The notes below the pieces were generated by a model that was not told where the DNA came from, made no database searches, and saw only the letters and a program-made list of their open reading frames with translations. A DNA stretch of 64,000 nt from CAWGJF01 sp963822905 (lineage in GTDB: Bacteria > Bacteroidota > Ignavibacteria > Ignavibacteriales > Ignavibacteriaceae): positions 124,001-188,000 of the forward strand of contig CAWGJF010000007.1 of the NCBI GenBank assembly GCA_963822905.1, given 5' to 3'. Position numbers and translations under genes: made by a program. Position 1 is the stretch's first letter, and each line of letters starts with the position of its first letter. This document shows positions 26,546-35,771 of the stretch, one piece after another.

Positions 26546-27277
26546 TTAAAACATTTCCGATTCGATTTCAATTGATTTCGGAAACAAAATATTATTTTCA
26601 AGGTGAATGTGCTTGTGCAAATCTTCCTCAAATTCTTTTAGTTCAGAATAAAGAGCTTTAAAAGTATTACAGGCATCTTCAGGAACAGAAAAATTATTGC
26701 TGAGTTCTTTTATCTTATTCATTGCATCACCGGCACTTGTATGTTCGGCTTCCATCATTCTAATCGGGTTCTGAATTGTACCGAACGGAGGCGGCGTTAC
26801 CTGTTTATTATTTTTCTTCGCTTCATAAAGCTGCTTGATGTATGGAAAAAGAATTCTCTCTTCTTTCATCATATGACCCTCAAGTTCTTCACGAACAGCA
26901 AGAAAAAGATCGGCGATTTGAATTGTTTCAGGATGATTTTGTCCATGCACAGATGCAACTTTGTCGGCGTGTAGAGAAATCACGGGAATCATTCTTCTTA
27001 CATACTGATGATGATTGTTTATTATGTAATCAACAAGAAAATCAAGTGCCCAGTCATTAATATTTTCCGAACTATTGTTTGAAGTTAATCCGGATAAACT
27101 ATTAACAACATCGTCCACGTTAACATTTTTTTCAGCACAGGCTTCAGAGAGAGGTCTTTTTCCATTACAGCAGAAATCTAATCCGTATTCTTCAAACACA
27201 ATTGTTGAACGAATATTTTCGGTTACGATTTCAGCTAATGTTTGGTTTGTCATATCTGCGTCAACTTCATTTTTCAT
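26546..27277 (-). CDS. ric: RIC/ScdA/YtfE di-iron Fe-S cluster repair protein
   Basis: A 243-residue protein with an N-terminal ScdA_N domain (TLAEIVTENIRSTIVFEEY, then GLDFCCNG with paired Cys) and a C-terminal hemerythrin-like di-iron domain (HHQYVRR, HADKVASVHG, HMMKEERILFPY, EHTSAGDAM, HIHLENNILFP). It repairs Fe-S clusters damaged by NO or oxidants and can release iron or NO. The start is the ATG at 27275-27277; an ATG eight codons in is the alternative. It lies 19 bp from the NapH-like gene and 50 bp from norZ. Confidence 0.93.
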   Translation of the reverse strand: MKNEVDADMTNQTLAEIVTENIRSTIVFEEYGLDFCCNGKRPLSEACAEKNVNVDDVVNSLSGLTSNNSSENINDWALDFLVDYIINNHHQYVRRMIPVISLHADKVASVHGQNHPETIQIADLFLAVREELEGHMMKEERILFPYIKQLYEAKKNNKQVTPPPFGTIQNPIRMMEAEHTSAGDAMNKIKELSNNFSVPEDACNTFKALYSELKEFEEDLHKHIHLENNILFPKSIEIESEMF

Positions 27278-27296
27278 TTTATTTTCCTTTAACTAT

Positions 27297-28406
27297 TTAT
27301 TGTTTGTTTTGATTATTTTTTTTCTTATCTGAATTATTGTTCAATGATTTCTTATTAAAATCTTCAATTGCTTTTGTATCTGTCGGATGACCGAATGAAT
27401 CCATATTTTTATACAGAATTAAATACTGATCTTTAGAAATTTTATTCTGCCAGTTGCCTGTGATTATTCCGTAGCCCGTTACAATCATAAATATTGAAAC
27501 AACTCCGATTGCCACAAACCTTTTGTTTATTTTCTTCTTCGTTCCAATTGTTTCCAACTGTAAAGTATCTTCAACCGGACATGCGTCGACACAATTAAGA
27601 CAGGTTGTACATTCATCCGAGATAACTGTTTTTACTTTATCAACTTTTATAAATGATGTACACGCTTTGTTGCAGAGACCACAATCAATACAGCTAACAG
27701 GATTACGTTTTATTTTATTCGGACTGAGCAACGATGTAATACCAAGTAAAGCACCATAAGGACAAAGATACCTGCACCAGAATCCGCGGAGAAAAATGGA
27801 AAGCAGAAATAATATCCCTATAACTATTAATGAAAACCTTGAGATGTCTGCGAAGAAGTAATACATCTTAATATCCGCCACAAGGTTGTAAGGGCTATCA
27901 AGAAATGCTTGAAGCGCAGTCGTACTCATTAAAAAGAAAACAGAGTAGAGTAGAAATCCAAGAAGTAAATATTTTATACTTCGTAAAGGATAATCCAAAA
28001 ATTTAGGAAGCTTAATATTTTTCTTAAAAAAATTTTTTCCGAAATCGCCAATCAGCTCAGATAAAAATCCAACAGGACAAAGCCAACTGCAAAATGATTT
28101 TCCGAAGACGAGTGAAACAAGAAGGATTGCAAAAAAGATAAAGAATCCAGCCGGATGAGCCGCTTGAACATTTCCCGTAACAAGGAATAAATAAAAGCTC
28201 ATAAATGAACTAATTGGAAGAAAGCCATCAACACCGGGAGGACGTGAAGAAAATGCTGCGGCACCGTTTGATTCTAAGTATTGTGCGAATTGATAAAATT
28301 CTATTCCTATCCAGATGCAAAGTAGGGCAAACAAAGTCTGCACAACAAACCGGATTTTCTGTATCCCCTTTTCTTTGTTACGAATTATTTTTTTCTTCTC
28401 TTTCAT
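27297..28406 (-). CDS. NapH/NosR-like membrane polyferredoxin
   Basis: A 369-residue protein with about five membrane helices, two cytosolic CxxxCP motifs (CSWLCPVG and CRYLCPYG), and two 4Fe-4S motifs (CIDCGLCNKAC and CTTCLNCVDACP). It ends in a highly charged Asn/Lys-rich tail. The fold passes electrons from quinol through Fe-S clusters. In this operon it could support Fe-S repair by RIC or electron supply under NO. NosR/NapH proteins usually serve nosZ or nap, but neither is in the window. It lies 36 bp downstream of the Rrf2 gene. Confidence 0.85.
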   Translation of the reverse strand: MKEKKKIIRNKEKGIQKIRFVVQTLFALLCIWIGIEFYQFAQYLESNGAAAFSSRPPGVDGFLPISSFMSFYLFLVTGNVQAAHPAGFFIFFAILLVSLVFGKSFCSWLCPVGFLSELIGDFGKNFFKKNIKLPKFLDYPLRSIKYLLLGFLLYSVFFLMSTTALQAFLDSPYNLVADIKMYYFFADISRFSLIVIGILFLLSIFLRGFWCRYLCPYGALLGITSLLSPNKIKRNPVSCIDCGLCNKACTSFIKVDKVKTVISDECTTCLNCVDACPVEDTLQLETIGTKKKINKRFVAIGVVSIFMIVTGYGIITGNWQNKISKDQYLILYKNMDSFGHPTDTKAIEDFNKKSLNNNSDKKKNNQNKQ

Positions 28407-28442
28407 ATCGGATATATAAGTCTGATTTAATATTAAAAAATT

Positions 28443-28874
28443 TTATAAGCTCTTTATCTTGTCCAAAGTTTTTTCTTTTACTTTATCAACGGTTTCGGAG
28501 CTCAGCATATCGTACGTCTGAGTTCTCAACACCCCCCAGGTTTCATGCACAGGACAAGGATGATCCGGTGAACATTCCGGGAAACCGAGAACACAACTAT
28601 TGAAAATATCAAGTCCATCTATCGCTGCAACAACATCGATAAGCTTGATCCGTGAAGGATCTTTCGCGAGACCAAATCCGCCGGACTTACCTTTGCTGGA
28701 ATGGATCAGTCCGCTTTCCCTCAGGTTCTGAAGAATCTTTGAAATAAACTCTCGTGGAATCTTAAGCACTTTTGAAAACTCTTCTGCAGAAGTTAATATT
28801 CCCTTTTCCTGTGCTGCTAAGTAAAGTACCGCCTGCATTCCATATTCACACTTTTTTGAGAAAATTACTGTCAT
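28443..28874 (-). CDS. Rrf2-family Fe-S transcription regulator (NsrR/IscR-like) of the NO operon
   Basis: A 143-residue protein with an Rrf2 winged helix (SKKCEYGMQAVLYLAAQ; recognition helix around IPREFISKILQNL) and three conserved Cys (94, 101, 107; spacing C-x6-C-x5-C) in SCVLGFPECSPDHPCP, which ligate a Fe-S cluster. It is first in an operon that also encodes a polyferredoxin, RIC, NO reductase and hemerythrin, so sensing NO or Fe-S damage is the natural inference. A perfect 8-bp palindrome lies 7 bp upstream. A second Rrf2 with the same Cys spacing precedes cydAB. Confidence 0.92.
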   Translation of the reverse strand: MTVIFSKKCEYGMQAVLYLAAQEKGILTSAEEFSKVLKIPREFISKILQNLRESGLIHSSKGKSGGFGLAKDPSRIKLIDVVAAIDGLDIFNSCVLGFPECSPDHPCPVHETWGVLRTQTYDMLSSETVDKVKEKTLDKIKSL

Positions 28875-28880
28875 TTCTAT

Positions 28881-28902
28881 AATCAGATTTATTTATCTGA
28901 TT
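28881..28902 (-). promoter_or_regulatory. Candidate Rrf2 operator before the NO operon
   Basis: AATCAGAT (28881-28888) and ATCTGATT (28895-28902) form a perfect 8-bp inverted repeat with a 6-bp spacer, 7 bp ahead of the Rrf2 start codon. A third half-site (ATCAGATT) follows at about 28909-28916. The position fits autorepression of the operon. It lies within the 311-bp gap 28875-29185, which otherwise holds only the tex promoter candidate. Confidence 0.6.
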
Positions 28903-29120
28903 AAAAATATCAGATTAATTTGAATTATGCAAGAGGTAAATATTTATTTGTTAGGGTGTAGTCTCTCTAAAATCGAGATAAGCTATGATTGCCAAACAAA
29001 TTAATTATCCCTATGGCTGTATTACTCAGAGCGCCGGGGTGTTTTACCATCATGCTTTTTTATTGTTCATTCCCTTAGGATTTTACAAAGTTGGACAAAA
29101 TTTTTAATAGATTTCCGAGC

Positions 29121-29151
29121 TTTCAGGCGGAACCTCATCCACTTATATTTG
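29121..29151 (+). promoter_or_regulatory. Candidate Bacteroidota-type promoter of tex
   Basis: TATATTTG at 29144-29151 matches the TAnnTTTG -7 box, with TTTC 19 bp upstream as a partial TTTG -33 box. It is 34 bp before the tex ATG. No other likely site is seen in the gap. Confidence 0.35.
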
Positions 29152-29185
29152 CACTTACATTTTATTATACACTTTACATAAAACA

Positions 29186-31324
29186 ATGACAGAAATTTTA
29201 GTTAAACATATAAGCAGTTCGCTTTCAATAAGTAAATCACAGATTTCAAATACAGTTAAGCTGTTGGAGGAAGGTGCTACAATTCCTTTTATCTCACGTT
29301 ACAGGAAAGAAGCTACCGGCAGTCTCGATGAAACAGAAGTATCCGCTATTGAAAAGGAATGGAAACGTCTGCTGGAATTGATTAAGAGACGTGAAGCCAT
29401 TCTTAAAAGCGTTAACGACCAGGAACTATTAACTCCTGAGTTGGAAGAGAAAATTAATAACTGCTGGGAAATGACGGAGCTAGAAGATATTTATCTCCCC
29501 TACAAACCGAAAAGAAAAACAAGAGCCAGCGCCGCACGCGAAAAAGGATTGGAACCTCTTGCAGAAATTTTAATGACACAGAAAGAAAACCAGGTAGAAG
29601 TAATTGCAGAAAAATATATAAACGATGAAGTGCCGGATATTGAAACTGCATTAGCGGGAGCGAGAGATATTATTGCGGAATGGATTAACGAAAATATAGA
29701 TGCCCGTAATAAAATCAGGCAGTCATTTGAACGTGAGGCAATAATCACTTCAAAGGTGGTTGAGAAAAAGAAAAATGAAGGAACAAAGTACAGTGACTAC
29801 TTTGATTTCAACGAACCGTTAAAACACTGCGCAGGTCATCGGCTTCTTGCCATCCGCAGAGCCGAGCAAGAAGGAATTTTGCGTGTATCGATTTCAATAG
29901 ATAATGAAAACGCAATTGAAAGTCTTGATAAAATTTTTATCAAAAATAAAAATGAATCTTCTTCGCAAGTCGGCATAGCAATTAAAGATGCTTATAAAAG
30001 ATTATTAGCTTCATCGATTGAAACAGAATTTAGAAACAGTTCCAAAGCCAAAGCCGATGAGGAAGCCATTCGTGTATTTTCCGAAAACCTCCGGCAATTG
30101 CTTTTGGCTCCCCCGCTCGGACAAAAAGTTACGATGGCTATCGATCCGGGTTTCAGAACAGGCTGCAAGCTCGTCTGTCTTGATCAGCAGGGAAACTTGT
30201 TACATCACTCAACAATCTTTCCTCATCCCCCACAGCCGAGAGTAGAGGAAGCATCGGGAAAAGTAAAAGAGCTTATTAAAAAACATAAGATAGAAGCGAT
30301 TGCCATCGGAAACGGAACTGCGGGCAGAGAAACTGAACGTTTTATAAAATCACTGCTTGATAAATCAGGAACGACTGAAGTATTTATGGTAAACGAAGCA
30401 GGCGCATCGATTTATTCTGCATCAGAAACTGCAAGAGAAGAATTTCCCGATCTCGACCTGACTTATCGTGGTGCAATATCTATAGGCAGAAGACTTATGG
30501 ATCCGCTGGCTGAGCTTGTAAAAATTGATGCGAAGTCAATCGGTGTCGGGCAATATCAGCACGATGTTGATCAGGATAGTTTGAAAGATGAATTAGATCA
30601 TGTAGTTACATCAGTTGTAAACAAGGTCGGTGTAAATTTGAATACCGCGAGCAAGCATTTACTAAGTTATGTTTCCGGCATCGGACCAAAGCTTGCAAAA
30701 TCAATAACAAACTACCGGCATGAAAATAAAATATTTCGCTCACGCAAAGAGTTGATGAAAGTAAACGGACTTGGGGCAAAAGCGTTTGAACAGTCGGCAG
30801 GATTTTTAAGAATTACCGGTGCAGAAAATCCGCTCGATAACAGCGCAGTTCATCCCGAAAGTTATTCCATCGTTGCAAATATGGCTAAGGATTTATCTCA
30901 ACCTGTAAAATCATTAATTGAAGATGCAAAAATCCGTCAGCAGATCGATATTAATAATTATGTAAACGATACAGTTGGTTTGCCAACTTTAAAAGATATT
31001 ATTCAGGAACTTGAAAAACCGGGACTTGATCCACGTGGTAAAGCGGAAGTGTTTTCATTTTCGGAAAAGATTAATGAAATAACAGATTTAAAACCCGGAA
31101 TGCGTTTGCCTGGCGTAGTAACTAATCTTACAAAGTTCGGTGCATTTGTGGATATCGGGATAAAGGAAAACGGCTTACTGCATATCTCACAAATAACAGA
31201 TCGATTTATTAAAGACCCTGCAGAAGTTTTAAAGTTAGATCAAAAAATAACCGTGCGTATAGTTAGCATCGATGTAGAGAGAAAACGAATTCAGTTGAGT
31301 ATGAAGGAGGATTCCCTTAAGTAA
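29186..31324 (+). CDS. tex: Tex-family RNA-binding transcription accessory protein
   Basis: A 712-residue protein with the whole Tex layout: an N-terminal helical domain (PFISRYRKEATGSLDE), the YqgF-like RNase H fold (AIDPGFRTGCKLV; AIGNGTAGRETE), a helix-hairpin-helix pair (SGIGPKLAKSITNYR; VNGLGAKAFEQSAGF) and a C-terminal S1 domain (PGVVTNLTKFGAFVDIG). Length is slightly below the 770-residue norm. It binds RNA and affects transcription fidelity and stress survival. It is monocistronic and divergent from the NO operon. A relic of the Rrf2 5' end lies downstream. Confidence 0.95.
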   Translation: MTEILVKHISSSLSISKSQISNTVKLLEEGATIPFISRYRKEATGSLDETEVSAIEKEWKRLLELIKRREAILKSVNDQELLTPELEEKINNCWEMTELEDIYLPYKPKRKTRASAAREKGLEPLAEILMTQKENQVEVIAEKYINDEVPDIETALAGARDIIAEWINENIDARNKIRQSFEREAIITSKVVEKKKNEGTKYSDYFDFNEPLKHCAGHRLLAIRRAEQEGILRVSISIDNENAIESLDKIFIKNKNESSSQVGIAIKDAYKRLLASSIETEFRNSSKAKADEEAIRVFSENLRQLLLAPPLGQKVTMAIDPGFRTGCKLVCLDQQGNLLHHSTIFPHPPQPRVEEASGKVKELIKKHKIEAIAIGNGTAGRETERFIKSLLDKSGTTEVFMVNEAGASIYSASETAREEFPDLDLTYRGAISIGRRLMDPLAELVKIDAKSIGVGQYQHDVDQDSLKDELDHVVTSVVNKVGVNLNTASKHLLSYVSGIGPKLAKSITNYRHENKIFRSRKELMKVNGLGAKAFEQSAGFLRITGAENPLDNSAVHPESYSIVANMAKDLSQPVKSLIEDAKIRQQIDINNYVNDTVGLPTLKDIIQELEKPGLDPRGKAEVFSFSEKINEITDLKPGMRLPGVVTNLTKFGAFVDIGIKENGLLHISQITDRFIKDPAEVLKLDQKITVRIVSIDVERKRIQLSMKEDSLK

Positions 31325-31383
31325 GATAATCTCTAAGAAAAAATACCAGCAGCATTATCAACCCTTCATAAACAATTGCAAAT

Positions 31384-31472
31384 AGCTGCCAGGTAAAGTA
31401 TCGCCTGCATTCCATATTCGCACCTTTATTAGAAAATTACTGTCATTTTTATAATCAGATTAATTTACTTGA
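31384..31472 (-). pseudogene. Relic of an Rrf2 gene 5' end with promoter
   Basis: About 90 bp matches the start of the Rrf2 gene at 28443-28874 and its upstream region: GGAATGCAGGCG..TACTTTACCTGGCAGC on the minus strand, an ATG at 31444-31446 (ACAGTAATTTTCT), then ATAATCAGATTA. Two stop codons directly after the first few codons end the frame. It also keeps one operator half-site. It is a leftover of a duplication or of an exchange around tex. Confidence 0.75.
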
Positions 31473-31542
31473 CTCGAAGTATTAAGAATTAAATTATATG
31501 TTAAATTAATTTTTGGGAGAATTTCGGATAGTTTACTTTAGA

Positions 31543-31998
31543 TCAGCTTTCAGATTCTTTTACCATATTCACAACATCAATCCAGCTGATTTTAGTCCCA
31601 CCGTTTTGCTTTAAAAACATATCCCGCTCTGTTTCCGTGGCAAAAGCCTGAACGTTTAAACCCATAGGGCTGCTGAATTTCTTGTTGGCTGAAAAAAAGG
31701 ATTTCCTGGCTTTCAAAAAATTTCCTGGTTTTAAAAAATCCATCACGTAAAATGTTTGCGAATTATCGCCAACATAATTTTTTGCAATTGCAAAACCAGT
31801 TAAACATTCAATCGAATCGAATTTATAAACTTTCCCCTCGTCCGAAATTATTTCAGAGGCAAACCTGTTGTCGCCAATCGGCATAGTGCAGTAGGCACAC
31901 TCATCGCTGTTGAATTTTATTTCTTCAGTTTTTTGTGCACAGGAAGAAATCAGGAATACTATGATAAATAAAACGAAAAAGTTTTTTATAAGTTTCAT
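31543..31998 (-). CDS. nosL: NosL-type copper-binding lipoprotein
   Basis: A 151-residue lipoprotein (lipobox SSC with Cys20) with the NosL Cu+ site CAYCTMPIG (Cys34, Cys37, Met39) and the conserved TGFAIAKNYVG and FYVMDF segments. NosL delivers copper to nitrous oxide reductase. No nosZ, nosD or nosF gene is in the window, so this copy is alone. It could serve another copper enzyme or a distant nos locus. It lies downstream of the Rrf2 relic and of tex, on the opposite strand. Confidence 0.9.
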   Translation of the reverse strand: MKLIKNFFVLFIIVFLISSCAQKTEEIKFNSDECAYCTMPIGDNRFASEIISDEGKVYKFDSIECLTGFAIAKNYVGDNSQTFYVMDFLKPGNFLKARKSFFSANKKFSSPMGLNVQAFATETERDMFLKQNGGTKISWIDVVNMVKESES

Positions 31999-32034
31999 TT
32001 GTTTAAAATACTTATTAATTATTTCATAAATTAT

Positions 32035-33033
32035 TTATACTTCTGAATCGGCAGGAACCTCTTGTTGTTCAATATCTTTTTCCTTTTGTTTTTCATCAAC
32101 TCTTTCGTCAAATAATTTACCTACTTCTGCGCCTACAATAAACACGGCTGAGGTATAATAAATCCAGAACGCAACAACAATAACAAGAGCATAGGCTCCA
32201 TAAATTCTACTGAAAGTTGTAAATGTTGAAAGATACATTCCGAACAAAACCTTTGCCGTTACCCAAAAGAGTGATGCCCACAATGCGCCCATCAAAACTG
32301 ATCTTTTCCGGATCTTAATTATCGGCATAAATTTATATGTAACAGAAAAAAGAAGAAACATAATGAATAAGGAAAACAAAGATGTAAAAACACGCTGGAA
32401 AATCGGCTGATTGAAAATCTGTAGATATTCTGTTGATTCCGCAAGCGATCTGAAAAAATCGAGCATCGGTAAAGCAAGCAACATCACTAAAAAAGAAAGT
32501 ACAACTAATATTATTACAAAAAAATCTCTGAGCTTTCCAAGAAAAATATTGATGTCGAGATCAGTCCCGAATACTTTGTTTAGAACTGTTCTAAGACTGC
32601 TGGCAAATCCGCTTGCAGCAAAAAACAAACCGATGATACCAACAAACCCTGCAATGTTTCTATACTGGATAACTTCATGCACGCGATCAAAAATTATTTC
32701 TTTAACAAATTGCGCATAAGTGTCGTAGGGAATAACAGTATCAATTAAATTGATAATTTGAATTTCTACTTCTGATGAATCAAGGAATTTACCTAGCAGC
32801 CAGAAAATGATTAGTGTAAGTGGAATGATACAAACGAAAAGAGAGAAAGCTAATCCGCCAGATAAAAGGAAAACATGATGCCGGTCAAGTCTATCGTAAA
32901 GTCCACCGAAATAATGTTTAAAGAATTTTACAAAACTATGCCAGGCAGGAATTAAGTGTAGTCTGAACCGTACTTTTCTGAAAATAGTATAAAGTTTTAA
33001 CGAGTGTATTTTTTCAAGAATTTTATTCTTCAC
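32035..33033 (-). CDS. YihY/UPF0761-family inner membrane protein
   Basis: A 332-residue protein with six membrane helices and the YihY/BrkB hallmarks: HHVFLLSGGLAFS, a long helix VEIQIINLIDTVIP, FFAASGFASSLRTVLNKVFG, and near the end RIYGAYALVIVVAFWIYYT. It has a charged C-terminal tail (KEKDIEQQEVPAD). The role is not firmly known; it may be a transporter (earlier mistaken for RNase BN). It overlaps purL by 11 bp, so it is likely co-transcribed. Confidence 0.88.
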   Translation of the reverse strand: MKNKILEKIHSLKLYTIFRKVRFRLHLIPAWHSFVKFFKHYFGGLYDRLDRHHVFLLSGGLAFSLFVCIIPLTLIIFWLLGKFLDSSEVEIQIINLIDTVIPYDTYAQFVKEIIFDRVHEVIQYRNIAGFVGIIGLFFAASGFASSLRTVLNKVFGTDLDINIFLGKLRDFFVIILVVLSFLVMLLALPMLDFFRSLAESTEYLQIFNQPIFQRVFTSLFSLFIMFLLFSVTYKFMPIIKIRKRSVLMGALWASLFWVTAKVLFGMYLSTFTTFSRIYGAYALVIVVAFWIYYTSAVFIVGAEVGKLFDERVDEKQKEKDIEQQEVPADSEV

Positions 33034-35251
33034 TGCCCATTATTCGCGGAATTGTTTTGTAATAAATCTCGCTCAGCTCTGTAAGACTAATTTCAAAATA
33101 ATCTTTGATTTTTAGAGTTTGACCTTTGACGTGTCCCAACAGTTTAAAGTTTTGTGAAAGCGAATTCATTTCGTTTTCAAATTCGTTTTTATTTTCAGGA
33201 GAAATAGAAATTATTATTCTTGACTGGCTTTCTGAAAATAATGAAAAATCCATTCTTGATTTAACCGGAATTTCAACTTCGCATCCAATCATATTTTCCT
33301 GATCGATAATACAACATTCGGTTAAAGCAGAAGCAATTCCACCTTCTGAAATATCGTGAGCAGAATTTATTAATCCTTTTCGAATCAGATGAAGCAATGA
33401 ACTTTGTATTTTCTTTTCTGCTTCAAGATTAATTTTCGGAGAATCTCCCGCAACTTTGTTGTGAATAATTTTTAAGTATTCGCTTCCACCAAGTTCTTCG
33501 TTGTCTTCTCCCAATAAATAAATGAGATCATCTTTATTTTTAAAGAACGAAGTTGTGACATGTTTTAAATCCTCTATCAACCCGACCATTCCGATTGTTG
33601 GAGTAGGATAAACGGCGGTATCCGGCGATTCATTATAAAAGCTTACATTTCCCCCGGTAACCGGTGTATCAAAAAATCTGCAGGCTTCTCCCATCCCGGC
33701 AATTGCTTCTGTGAACTGCCAGTAAACTTCAGGTTTGTATGGATTGCCAAAATTTAAGCAGTTGGTAATTGCAAGAGGGTTTCCGCCTGAGCAGACAATA
33801 TTTCTTGCCGATTCAGCAACTGCAATCTTTGCGCCTTCCCTGGGATTTAAATAAACATATCGCGCGTTGCAATCAGTTTTCATTGCAAGTGCTTTGTTCG
33901 TTCCTTTGATATAAATAACAGCTGCATCACACCCTGGTCCAACAATTGTGTTTGTCCGAACCATTGAATCATATTGCTGATAAACCCACTGCTTTGAAAC
34001 GATATTTGGTGATGAAAATACTTTTAGAAATGTTTCTTTTAAATCACTTGGTTCAGGTAGCGAAGTAAAATCAAATTGATGAAGTGATTTTAAATATGCA
34101 GGTTCTCTTTGATCCCTGATATAAACAGGCGCACCTCCGCCAAGCACTAATTCGAATGCGGGCAAAGTGGCTTTTCGTTCACCTTCGTAATCTATGTGAA
34201 GTAAACCATCATTTGTAACTTCTCCGACAATCTCACAATTCAAATCCCATTTTTCAAAAACGGATTTTACTTTTTCTTCATAACCTTTTTTAACAACACA
34301 AAGCATTCTTTCCTGGCTTTCTGAAAGTAAAATTTCATAGGCTGTCATTCCCTCTTCGCGCAAAGGAACTTTATCAAGATTTATTTTCATTCCCGAATTT
34401 CCTTTTGCACTCATCTCACTTGTCGAGCAGGAAATTCCTGCTGCACCCATATCCTGGATTCCAATCAACCAGCCATTTTTAATTATTTCCAGGCTTGCTT
34501 CGAGTAAAAGTTTTTCGGTGAACGGATCACCTACCTGTACAGAAGGTCTTTTTGCTTCTGATTTTTCTGAAATTTCTTCTGAAGCGAAAGTTGCACCGTG
34601 AATTCCATCACGCCCTGTTGATGAACCAACAATCATAACAGGATTGCCAACACCCTTAGCAACAGCACTTGCAAACTGATTCTTCTTAACAATTCCAACT
34701 GCCATTGCATTTACCAAAGGGTTGCCCTGGTAGGATTCATCAAAGTAAACTTCACCGGCAACAGTCGGAACGCCGAAACTGTTTCCATAATCACCGATCC
34801 CCTTTACAACACCTTCAAACAAGTAACGAGTTCTTGCATCCTTTAAAGAACCAAAGCGAAGTGAATTTAAAGAAGCAATTGGTCTGGCTCCCATTGTAAA
34901 AATGTCGCGCATAATTCCACCAACTCCTGTTGCAGCACCTTGATAAGGCTCAACTGCCGATGGATGATTATGGCTTTCAATTTTAAAAGCAACCGCGAGA
35001 TCATCACCAATATCGACAAGTCCGGCATTTTCTTCTCCTGCACCAACTAACAATTTTCCACCGCTTCGTGGTAGAGTTTTTAATTGTGCTATCGAGTTTT
35101 TATAACTGCAGTGCTCACTCCACATTACGCTGAAAATTCCAAGTTCAGTAAATGTCGGTGTTCTACCAAGAATGGATAAAATCTTTTCGTACTCTTCTTT
35201 TATTAGTCCGTGCTCTGATACAAGTTCAAGGGTTACTTCAGGTTCTTTCAT
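33023..35251 (-). CDS. purL: Phosphoribosylformylglycinamidine synthase subunit PurL
   Basis: A 742-residue protein of the small PurL type, with the family's characteristic segments: FSVMWSEHCSYKNS, IDIGDDLAVAFKIESHNHPS, GAATGVGGIMRD, GIQDMGAAGIS and TGGNVSFYNES. It converts FGAR to FGAM with ATP and ammonia in purine synthesis, and needs PurQ and PurS, which are not in the window. The ATG at 35249-35251 gives MKEPEVTLELV. It is coupled to yihY by an 11-bp overlap. Confidence 0.96.
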   Translation of the reverse strand: MKEPEVTLELVSEHGLIKEEYEKILSILGRTPTFTELGIFSVMWSEHCSYKNSIAQLKTLPRSGGKLLVGAGEENAGLVDIGDDLAVAFKIESHNHPSAVEPYQGAATGVGGIMRDIFTMGARPIASLNSLRFGSLKDARTRYLFEGVVKGIGDYGNSFGVPTVAGEVYFDESYQGNPLVNAMAVGIVKKNQFASAVAKGVGNPVMIVGSSTGRDGIHGATFASEEISEKSEAKRPSVQVGDPFTEKLLLEASLEIIKNGWLIGIQDMGAAGISCSTSEMSAKGNSGMKINLDKVPLREEGMTAYEILLSESQERMLCVVKKGYEEKVKSVFEKWDLNCEIVGEVTNDGLLHIDYEGERKATLPAFELVLGGGAPVYIRDQREPAYLKSLHQFDFTSLPEPSDLKETFLKVFSSPNIVSKQWVYQQYDSMVRTNTIVGPGCDAAVIYIKGTNKALAMKTDCNARYVYLNPREGAKIAVAESARNIVCSGGNPLAITNCLNFGNPYKPEVYWQFTEAIAGMGEACRFFDTPVTGGNVSFYNESPDTAVYPTPTIGMVGLIEDLKHVTTSFFKNKDDLIYLLGEDNEELGGSEYLKIIHNKVAGDSPKINLEAEKKIQSSLLHLIRKGLINSAHDISEGGIASALTECCIIDQENMIGCEVEIPVKSRMDFSLFSESQSRIIISISPENKNEFENEMNSLSQNFKLLGHVKGQTLKIKDYFEISLTELSEIYYKTIPRIMGSEE

Positions 35252-35366
35252 TTAGTATTTGTTTAGATTAAGCAAGAATTTTTAGATATGAAATATAATA
35301 AAATTATTTACCCCAACTTAAAGAAGAAAATCTATTTCAAATTCAAATATCCAGCCCGGATGCAAT

Positions 35367-35771
35367 TCAATAATTTTTTACAAGTGCAATTGGAATATGT
35401 TTTGAAAACTTTTCAAAATCTTTATCTGTTGTAAATATCGGGAAACGATTGCGGTAAGAAACTGCGCAAATTAAAAAATCAGTATTTGATCCCTGAATAC
35501 CTTTGTTTCTGCAAATATTGAAATATTCAGCGGCAAGTTCATAATCCTTTGTAATTATGGGAAAATCATCGAAGGAACCAAGATTATCTTTTAGCTGGAT
35601 AAACTGTTTGCTTACCTTAATACCAGATAAAATTTCCTGCCTTATTGGACCAATTATGCAAACCTTTTGATTATCAATTAAAGACCCGAGAAATTTAACT
35701 TCCGAGGATGATTGTTTCTTCTTCCTTCGAAAAGCCAGCGACCAAATGCTGGTATCAACAATTACCTTCAA
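35367..35771 (-). CDS. vapC: PIN-domain toxin VapC
   Basis: A 134-residue PIN-domain RNase with the four acidic positions in order: Asp6 in VIVDTSIW, Glu45 in RQEILSGI, the Asp in NTDFLICA and the Asp in FTTDKDF. It probably cleaves tRNA or rRNA when its antitoxin is degraded. It overlaps the antitoxin gene by 4 bp, the usual coupling. No second PIN gene is nearby. Confidence 0.92.
   Translation of the reverse strand: MKVIVDTSIWSLAFRRKKKQSSSEVKFLGSLIDNQKVCIIGPIRQEILSGIKVSKQFIQLKDNLGSFDDFPIITKDYELAAEYFNICRNKGIQGSNTDFLICAVSYRNRFPIFTTDKDFEKFSKHIPIALVKNY

Noticed and set aside
28903..29120. Possible small RNA or tRNA before tex
   Set aside because: No cloverleaf or strong stem was found in this stretch.
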